Shown here one piece after another: positions 51,501 to 60,500 of a stretch of DNA of 64,000 bases (positions are counted from its first letter, which is position 1; each line of letters opens with the position of its first letter). A program made the translations under genes and the position numbers. The notes beneath the pieces are model-generated. The model did not search any database, was not told the DNA's origin, and saw nothing but the letters and a program-made list of their open reading frames with translations. Source of the stretch: Castor canadensis (taxonomy: Eukaryota; Chordata; Mammalia; Rodentia; Castoridae); NCBI RefSeq assembly GCF_047511655.1, contig NC_133392.1, positions 93,799,042 through 93,863,041 of the forward strand, given 5' to 3'.

Positions 51501-54500
51501 GGGTCTTTATGAGTGAGAAACTTCTTATTATCAATAGACACATTCTATTCCTTTTCCCCTGTATCTCAAGAGAAACCTCCTAAGCACATGTTTTATTTCC
51601 AGGGCATAATTTATTGACCATATGAGAGATGCCTGTGTACATCAGTCAAACATCATGCCTTGCCAGCTGCTGCAGAAACCTATTCGAACCTGTCTATCTT
51701 TTTTTGTAAAGCACTTGCCTGACATCTTGCTAAACCTCTGTAATTTTCTTTTGATTACAATGCAGCTAGGCTTTCAGTGCTTGCCCAATTAACATTTGTC
51801 AAAAGCATCACAATCATTTGCACAAGTGTCAAATGATTGCTGCTGTTCAAGTCTTACAGGGAGTGAGGAATCAGAGGGAAGAGAGAAAAGGGCAGAATGT
51901 AATGGTTTTGTGTTACACCACTTTATGTATCCCTTGACATTGTACTAATTAATACATATTTAATCACTGAAATATGTATTAATACTATAATTAGTGATTT
52001 GTTCGCTAGGCATTGGTAAAGCTTCATAATAACTGAGTTAAGGTAGATAGGAACCTCCGTTAATGCACAAATTCTCAACCACCATTTTGCGGCCATGTTT
52101 CCACTTTTTTTTTTTTTGCTAAGATTTTCATACTTTTTGACCATCAAAAGAACTCTAAAGGGAATCAATACATTTTTCAAAGGTAAATTAGCAAAATATT
52201 GGGATTTCATGAAAGTAAAAGTGATAAAACTAAACCCTTAATGAGGACAATCAGAATTTCTCAATTTTGCAAGACTGAGATTTAGCAATACCTCAAGGAA
52301 ATCGATTCTTTAAAATGCTGAACCTAGAAATGCAGAGGTACTTCTAAAATTATTTCTTTCCACAGGTGGAGACAAGTCCTAATAAGGCATTTGGTAATGA
52401 TAAAAGCTTATACTTTTTCAGCATTAATGTGTCAGATTCTGTGCCAATCCCCATCTTCAGAGCATCTTATTTAACCTTTACCACACAAACCCACGAAGCA
52501 GGCACAAAATTATCTTCCTTTCACAGATATGGAAACCTAGCCATGGAGAAATTAAGTGATTTGTTTAAACTCAATGGGCTATATTCTTAAATGTTTGATC
52601 TTACCTTTCTAAGTAAAAGATTTTCATAAACTCTGAAAAGGTACAGGTTTCTATAAGCAACTTGCCCTCATTTTGGTATATGGGAAGATATTATAAGATT
52701 AGAGCAATGAATAATAAATAATAAAAAGTCTTAAAATGAAACCTACACAGCAAAAGGTTCAAAGCTCAAGAGTGTCTTATGAATAGTAGAAACCTTAATG
52801 GCTCACAAGAGAATTACAACTCAAAATCAAACCATTTTTCCTGATAAAGTACTGTTTGTCAGGATGGCATGTAAGCATCCAAATGAACTGACTTAGCACT
52901 CTGTCTACCACTTATCATTTGAACACAGACACCTAAGAAGTGGTGCCAATGAACATACTTAATAGGTAGTCGTTAAGATTTCAGCAAAAATATAGGTTTG
53001 TTCAATTTATAAAAGCAACGTTTATTCAAAACTTTTTATTTCTTCCTACATCAAAGAGTTTGAGGATAATACCCAATAAGTGCTCAGGGTTACATGTCCC
53101 TCACTAAGGTCCAAGAACTCATCCACTGCTCACGGAAGGAATTCCAGCTAAAGTGAGTTTGTAGCCTGGTGAGGCAAAAATGTTATCCAATGCCTGAAAA
53201 TACTGATCATGTTTTAAAAAGCATTTAGTATTAGTGGAAAGATATTCAAGTAATATGTAATCTATGCTAAATGCTTCATAAGTATAAATAAAACGGTCTC
53301 TCTTGCTAAAAATTTGCTCTCCTGTTACAGGAGTATCTTACTTCAGAATTAAATTTAAGACAAATACTTAGGAACTGCCAAAACTCAAGATATTACATTT
53401 TTTGATAATACTTGGGATATCAGATTGCAGGCAGATTAAGTAAATATAAAGCAATCCAGACTGATAAATAGAAGAGTTAAGGTAGGACTGAAGGGTTTTT
53501 TTCATTTGTTTCCTTAGCCCACTCTTGAGGAGAAAATGAAAAGGGAAAATCGGATCTACTTTAGGGGAATGCAGCAAATATACCATGTCGGGATAACAAA
53601 AAGCTAAAAACTCAAAGCAAAAGTATCAGGGCACAGAAGTAACATTCTTGTTTTGTTAGAAATGGAAAGTAGGGAAAAGCACTGGAGCTGTACACGAGTC
53701 TGCAAAAGAGAAGAGGAGATAATTCTACAGCACACTGGGCCACACACCGGGTAGGACATCCAGTCCACGAAACTTTTTTTTTTTTTTTTTTTTTGAGACA
53801 AGGTCTCACTGTGTAGCCTAGGCTGGTCTTAAACTCGTAATCCTCCTGCTTTGCCTCCTAAAAGCTCTGTTCAGAAGACTTTTAAGAGTGGATTTTAGCC
53901 AAATAAATCAATCACTGCTGTTTGGAAGGCAAAGACCTAATTTCTCTGATTGCCTTGTCCTATCAGTTTCTTGGATCTGGTTTCTGGAAAGCTGACAGTG
54001 CCTTATTGGTTTGACCTAAATCTACAGGCCAGAATAGTTCTGCAAGGCCTCACTCACCTATAGGCATGTGGATACAAAATCTCTAATAGCATATGAAAAC
54101 AAATTGCAAAGAGAAAGAATAAACAACAAGAGAAATTTAGGTCAGATAAAACTTTTGACTATTCAGATTTTCATAAGGGGTCAATATGAATTTTCACATT
54201 CTGGGAGTACCTAAGGTACTGGAATGATAAAACACTGTCACGGGAGTATATTTAAGTTTCTCATTTTCATAGCTGGCAACTATGCTTTCCAAAAAGCATT
54301 TAAATTATCAGTCTTTTTTGATTGGAAATGCATTAAAATATTTACTGGTATGTAGACCACATGTGGAGAATGGTACTAATGCCTGTCAATGAAGTACTTC
54401 ATGACAAGTAGATGGGTAATGAGTTCTTGTTGAATTCAATCTGCACTCAACTTTATTCACAATCCTTCAGATGTTGCCTCATTATGAATTGCAGTTTTTA

Positions 54501-57500
54501 AAGCATTTTTTCCCTTTTTTTCCCTAATGAGGGGGAAAGATTTATTGGCATCCAAGACAAATGTAATAGTTGTCGGGGAATGCAGGTTACAAAAAGGTTA
54601 GTACAGAATCCATACAATTTTAGCCAATGCTTTTAGTTTGTCAGTGTCTGAAGTTTGCCTGTTGAGAAACCTGTAGGATAAAGGAGAAACACGGTAGTAG
54701 TTGCTGGAAATACTCAGACACATGAAACATCCAAAAGTGCTGGACACAAAAGTATACACATAGTATATGTCTTAAAATAAACAATTCTAAGATACTATCT
54801 GTAAAAAAAATTCCATGCACTAAAAGAAGATTTAATTGTTAAAAATTTAACAATATTATAGCTACAGTTTAAAAACAAGACAAAAAGCATCCACACAATA
54901 TGTGATTTAGAGAAAAGGTTGTCATGTACTAAGTTGACATGTCATTTATTATTGCTCTAATTTTACAAACAAAACTCATATATTTTGATATTCTATAGAC
55001 TGATACTCTTTGTGTCAGTCTTTGATTCTCTTTGTGAGATCCTAAGCATGACAATATTTAGAACTTATTAATAGCATACATTAAAATGAGTGGTTATTCA
55101 TTACAGATGAGTATATTTATGTGTGTATATGGCATTGCTGTAACAGAATAAGAATAATACATGTTCCACCTTGTTGAAAATAATGATTTAATCATTCCAA
55201 AAAACTTTTCAGCTCCTAAAATTTTAAGGGAACTTAATAATTTGAAAATTCCAATTAATTCAGCAAGTTGAAATATTAACTTGTATCTTAAACCTACAAA
55301 CATATAATAATACAATAATACACTGAGGTTCCTCTTTTATCATGAGTATAAGGTAATCTTGTTTTAGTAAAATAGTCATTTAATTTACTTCAAAAATTAC
55401 TTCTCATAGAAGTCATTTAATAAACCAAAATAAACTTCCAAAAATTTAGACTTACTTTCTAATGATTCTTCATTAAAATACCTAAAGAGAGCACAGATTA
55501 AAAAATGCTAGCACAGATCATAAATCATCATTTGGGACCACTTAACACTCAGTCCAAGTATGGCAGTTAAAGACACAGAAACCTTCACTTAAAACTATCA
55601 CTAATTTGTTAGGAAATAAAAATGTCCAATTTTTATATGGTGGACTAATAAGATGTTTGAAGACTGTCTCTCCTATCCAGAGAACAGACACCAAAACTTC
55701 CAAACACTTATACCTGGTGCTGTACATCAAACCTAGCCATTCTCGTGGGACTTCCTAACACACATTTCCTTTAACCACTGGCGCCAAGAAGTTAAAAGGT
55801 CTGCACACAGACTGTAATCAATTTAGAAGCAGGTAAGGAAAAAAAACAAAGCTAACAGATTTGTAGTTCGTATTATATTTTAGCATTGAAAAACTAAATT
55901 GACTAATGATACTACAATTTCCTGAGGGCAACATTTAAATGAAAAAATTCAGAAAAGAAAATTGAACAAAAAAAAGGTTAACATAGGCCACATAATCTTT
56001 TGTGCTTTATAAGAAGAGGAGGAAAATAGTGGGAAAATGACAAAGTCTTTTAAAAGTAAGCAGTTTACAAATGGCATATAAGCATTAACGAGCACACTTT
56101 CTTACCTTGGGCAGGATCAGGTGGACCAAACTCCAGAGTGTATCGTAAAATAAAGTTATTGTTCCACACGTAGAGTTGGTTATCTCTTGGATTGTAATCC
56201 ACTGCAGCAATGTACTGGTATTGGTTGGGGAAGGGAACGTCCACATATTCTCCCCGGTTCAGTCGAGTATTGTAAATGTAATCAATTGCATTCTTGCCTG
56301 TTTCGCTTTCATTGTCTTGATAAACTGACCTGACCACATACAGGACTCCACATATCATGAAAGCATTTGATGCAGCACGCTTGTCATAGACGGTCTCCCA
56401 TGTTGCTTCAAATCGAAGAGTGTATGGATTCAGTTGGCTAATAACTATCATTCCGTTGTTCTGCTCAGTGGCATAAATCACCCACAAGCCATTTTCATCC
56501 ACAGCTAGGTCAATGTCAGTCTTTCCTCCCCATCTATATGGTGAGGTATCATGGTAGTTGGCGTAGTTAATTATGGCTTCCCCACTCTTAATTCTAGTCC
56601 TCAAGTCAAATTTCACAATATTCCTGGTTCTCTCTTTGTTAAAGAAGACAGCACCATCATATACCACAAATCCAGTACCATCTACTCGATTTGGAAGTTT
56701 ATATGTTGTTGTTTGACGACTGTTTTGGAAATCTTCTAAAGAAGCAAATTCTATTAAAGTATCAGTGCGGTAGGGAGTCCAGGGCATGAAGTAAATTTTA
56801 TCTGCAGCCTGAAGAGGGTCCTTGCACCAAGCACCTGCCTTTTGTTCAGCTTCATAGATACATGGTGAGTCCACAATTGCTTTCAAGGTCCCAGGGCACA
56901 CAAAAACTAACAGTCACAGAGAAAAGACAAGAAATAAGCCAAGTTAAAAAAAAAAAAATTATACAAGCACAAGGTTTACTGATCACAAAAAAGGGAAGAT
57001 TTATTAGTATTCAATTTTACCAAAATATATACTTAATACAAGTAATGCTACCCTTCTTTTCTGAAGTTACCATAATCAATGTACCAGTGTATGAAAGTGG
57101 CTGGGGTTTATTTTCGCAAATACAAACCTATGTTTAAGATCATTCAGAACTGGGCTCAGAATTTAAGTTTTTTAAGTGTGTTCTTATTTTACAATTTGTA
57201 ATATATGCTTTGAAACTTTGAGCTTGTGCTTAAATGTGCATGAAGCATATCACTTTATTAAAAACAATTTATACTCTCCAGTCCCTAGCATAGCTCTAAC
57301 CTCCCCCAAAGTAAAACCATAAAATAAGGCAAAAAAGTCAGGAAGCCCAAAGTGAAGACTTATTTAGAATTTTTACAGAAGTTAAAGGTGCTTCAATTTA
57401 AGAAATATAAATATTTGGAAAATGCAATTAAGAGCAGAGAAAAGTAAATACAAGGAAAGCAGTGATGAAGCGACCAGGAGGACCCTGTAACCATGACATG

Positions 57501-60500
57501 CTAGGGAGAGGGTTCTGGAAGCCAGGCAAGATGACACTTTAATAATAAGAAAATATCCAAGGGTGTCAGGAAAAGAGATAAAGGATAAAAAAGAAACAGA
57601 GGAAGGGCAGCTCCCCCTCGCCGACTTCACAAATTTTAGCCCATCACCAGATTTAGCAGTCATATAATTTCATTGTAAACAGTCGCCTTCTCTATGAGGT
57701 GGATTTATGAGATCCTGTTGATTATTTTAATATAGGAGTGTTGTGGGGAAAGGGGAGGGAGGGAGGAGGTTCACATCCATAAGGCACATAACAAGGAGCT
57801 GGGGTTCAGACTGTGTACGTTATTTACCTTTTTGCTCCACTTCTATTTTAAGCATCGGAAGAAAAATAAAAAAAGGTGCAAGGAAAAAAGAAAAAAGATT
57901 AAAATAAATTGACTATTAGTCTAAGATTGAATTCGTAATAGACGCTAAATATAGGAAGAACAAGTGGCAGTAACTACTTTGGATAAAGAGAAACACACAC
58001 AGGAAAACCTAGCAGGAGAAAGATTCTAAAGTTACATAAAAGAACATGGATCAATCATTTTAGTAGATAAGGAGGCAATAGAAATAAGTTGGCATGTTGC
58101 TTCACTTAGTGTACCTGAATAAATAATGAAACTGTTCACTAATGCATGCTATACATACTCTTGTCTTTCCAAAGTCATTCAGCATTCTTATCAAATTTTC
58201 CTTTATATATGTATGCTAGAGACATAAATGCATGCACAGGTGTATTACCTTCATCTAACTTATATGAACTCAATTATTAAATTGACTATAATTACAGAAG
58301 CATAACAAAAATACATTTGTAAAAATAACTCAATTTTGGAGTTCAGATCAAATTTAATAAGTAATGATATGGCTACATTCTTCCAAGATATTCACATAAG
58401 AAGAAATATACAATTATACATTTCAGTATATGTTTCAATTGTTTTTCTATTAGTTCTTAGTTCTAGAAAAAAACATCTAAGCCATTTAACAAATGCCTCC
58501 TTTTCAGGAATATATAAATTCCCCTATGGCTCCAATAGAGATTTTAAAGGGTGAGGTAAAGTAGTGCCTTTCTTCCTCACTAAGAATTAGTAAATTTACT
58601 TATTTAAGTTTACATGTACTTTGTATTACAAAATTCTAATTTAATTTTCTATATCAAATATCAAACTTGTAATACTATGTCTATTAAAAAAAGTAAGCAA
58701 AATACATACAAGGGAAAAGCAAGCACAGTAGGCAAGGAGAAAAAGGAAGAAAGAATTATGGTTAGCTTATTATGACATTTCCACCATCATCAATTTACAC
58801 AGAGAGCAAGCTAGCATGCAACAATCATCAAACCAAGCATTCATAGCAAATACCTTGACTCCACAGACCCCATAAAAGGTAAATGCTTTCATAAAACAAA
58901 CCTGATTAGTAATCATGAGATTAAAAAAAAGAAAGAAAAGCCCTATAAGTTTAAAGAAACGGATTATGTACTTAGAAAGGGTGCAAGTAAGATTCTTTTT
59001 GGTAAATAGTACTCTAATAATTAGAAACAACAGTATTATTTTAGATTATATGTAGCCTTTGAAGTATGTTGCCTGAATTTCATAAAATGACTCAATTTGA
59101 AGTCTGCGTTTCTCCCTTTTCTAATAAATGTGTGCTAATGCTTCATCTGTAAACTAATTACTCAAAGAAAGTGTAGTCGCATGTTTCATTAAGATCTTAG
59201 CTTGACTCACTTTTTTAGAAATGTAATTATTCATTAAGATCAAATATTGACCTTGAGACACTTTGGGAGAAACGTATCACATAAACATTTTTGAAACAGA
59301 AAAAGCATGTAAGTTTCTACATTAAGCCACGACCTTCTTTAACCAATTTGGTCTATTTAACCACTTTCAGGAAACATACTTGTCCTATGATGTGTAATTC
59401 TGACTACACCTGGCACACAGGAACATTCAGTGTAACTGCCTTGGAAACAATACTTGTTTATAAACCACATGTCCTAAAATTACTTCTCAGTGGAGAGCAA
59501 TATGATACCTGCTTAGAATCAATAACGGCAGGGCGTGGTAGAAAGATGAGGATAAGAGAAATCATTAGTGCTGTGGCTGCTCAGACTATGTTTATATACA
59601 GTTGTATTTTTTTCCCTAAGGAAAGGATGATTTTACTAAAACAAATCAATTAAATGTAAAGGATGGGAATAATACATTTTAAAATGTTTACTTATTTAAA
59701 ACAGGATGCAGAAGGTGTATTTTGTATTTTCTATTCATTGAAAATGGTGGAATTTTATTTATTTGGTGCTCTAAAATGACGGTGCATTTACTGGGCAAAA
59801 TATCAAATATGGAAGTCTTCATTTACTTGTGATTTAACTATTGTCATTTACATTAAAGGGAACTAAAATGAGTATGAACTGTATATAATTTGTAAACTGA
59901 CAAATAACACCCAGATGTAAAAAATTAAAAAAGCCTGAGGACTGACGAATGGATCTTTTAAAAAAGAAATCCCTACATAATGATTTTTATGAAAACCGAA
60001 GGATAGATATCTGTCAAGTCAGCCAAAATTCTATCAACCAGAATATAAAAATACAACGAAATTAACAAAATCAGCATTCTTTGTCACATGCCAAATATAC
60101 ATTGTTTATCTTAAAGAGACTGCATAAATTAAGTCATAACAATACATTTATTTTTCTATAGACCAAACACACAAGTACATGACCCACCAACATCAGCAAG
60201 GACTACATGGATGTGCAAAGCAAGAAATTGACCCAATGTAACTATAACCTACATACTCTGTATCTGAAGTGACACACTATTTCATTTTGAATAATCTCAC
60301 ATGTTAATTCAGTACTAGTGATAACAAAAGTAAAGGCTTTTTCCTCATTAAATAAAACTTGTAATAACACTATGGTATAATTCTTATCTGTCATGGTAGT
60401 TTGAAATAAGTGGGTATAAAAATGAAAACCAAATTCTGCCTGAAGGATGCAAAATTTCAGTTTGATTACTCGCCTTTACCATCCAAGATCCTATGACTTC

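Larger units (their letters stand above)
50136..56105 (-). other. ADGRL2: ADGRL2 intron (6.0 kb) after the olfactomedin exon
   Basis: It contains an ID-like SINE (51262), the second 34-bp repeat (51991), a MIR (52430) and an antisense B1 (53774). The part 51600-51880 is complex and free of repeats and could be conserved regulatory DNA. No further exon is seen. Confidence 0.6.

Noticed and set aside
56551..56739. Plus-strand open frame inside the olfactomedin exon
   Set aside because: Shadow of the real exon on the other strand.
56065..56901. Treating the olfactomedin exon as a single-exon gene with its own Met and stop
   Set aside because: Clear splice sites bound it at 56106 and 56906, and the protein continues on both sides in latrophilin-2.
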